From NCBI GenBank assembly GCA_013314865.1, contig JABUEV010000134.1, positions 1-6,799 of the forward strand: 6,799 bases of DNA, written 5' to 3'. Positions within the stretch are counted from its first letter, which is position 1, and each line of letters opens with the position of its first letter. This stretch comes from Bacteroidales bacterium (GTDB taxonomy: Bacteria; Bacteroidota; Bacteroidia; Bacteroidales; VadinHA17). Shown piece by piece: positions 6,766 through 6,799 of this stretch. Position numbers and translations under genes: made by a program. The notes beneath the pieces are model-generated. The model ran no database searches, was not told the DNA's origin, and saw only the letters and a list, made by a program, of their open reading frames with translations.

Positions 6766-6799
6766 GAAGAAATACAACGGTCTGTCATTCATAGAACTG
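6755..6799 (+). CDS. Start of a gene with a prepilin-like leader (3' end off window)
   Basis: An ATG at 6755 opens a frame to the window edge, reading [15 protein letters not shown]. It overlaps the lolD stop by 11 bp in another frame, an arrangement typical of coupled genes. The 15 residues fit a type IV prepilin/type II pseudopilin (class III) leader: a short basic segment (Arg3, Lys5, Lys6), Gly9 at the -1 position, and Glu14 at +5 of the mature protein, within NG|LSFIEL, compared with the usual G|FTLIEL. If right, the protein is processed by a prepilin peptidase and belongs to a pilus or pseudopilus. Only 15 codons are visible, +1 is Leu rather than the commoner Phe, and the hydrophobic helix that should follow is cut off, so both the gene and its family are provisional. 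Confidence 0.5.
   Translation, partial: MNREKKYNGLSFIEL

Overview
The window looks like Bacteroidota (Bacteroidetes) chromosome. SecD and SecF are fused in one reading frame of about 1000 codons. A TAnnTTTG-type -7 promoter element (TATCTTTGC) lies upstream of that gene. Starts lack clear Shine-Dalgarno sequences, coding is moderately A+T rich, and the proteins (MacB-type permease, TolC-family protein, LolD) have a Bacteroidota flavour. All genes are on the + strand. I cannot name a genus; an uncultivated or environmental Bacteroidales-like genome would fit.

Layout. Positions 1-849 hold the C-terminal part of a MacB/FtsX-type ABC permease whose start lies off the window. It overlaps by 8 bp a complete TolC-family outer-membrane efflux gene (842-2341). 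Together they are the downstream end of a tripartite export operon whose adaptor and ATPase are probably upstream. A strong intrinsic terminator (2364-2401) closes that operon, and a new promoter overlapping its tail (about 2390-2420) starts the secDF unit (2471-5479). A 151-bp gap with a 10-bp hairpin follows. Next come a TatA-family gene with an unusual long C-terminus (5631-6047), a lolD-type ABC ATPase (6106-6765), and the first 15 codons of another gene (6755-6799) that overlaps lolD by 11 bp and begins with a prepilin-like leader.

How the genes work together. Every recognisable gene acts in export or envelope biogenesis: SecDF pulls unfolded proteins across the inner membrane with ion-motive force, TatA forms the conduit for folded proteins, LolD powers release of lipoproteins toward the outer membrane, and the MacB/TolC pair exports substrates across both membranes. 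No tatB, tatC, lolC/E, yajC, HlyD-family adaptor or permease-partner ATPase is present here.

The least ordinary feature is the TatA C-terminal tail: six uninterrupted 11-residue repeats with invariant Ile at position 1 and an invariant acidic residue at position 7. No mobile element, CRISPR array, tRNA or rRNA was seen, and I found no convincing sign of a wholly new multi-gene system. No stretch without a gene exceeds about 155 bp.
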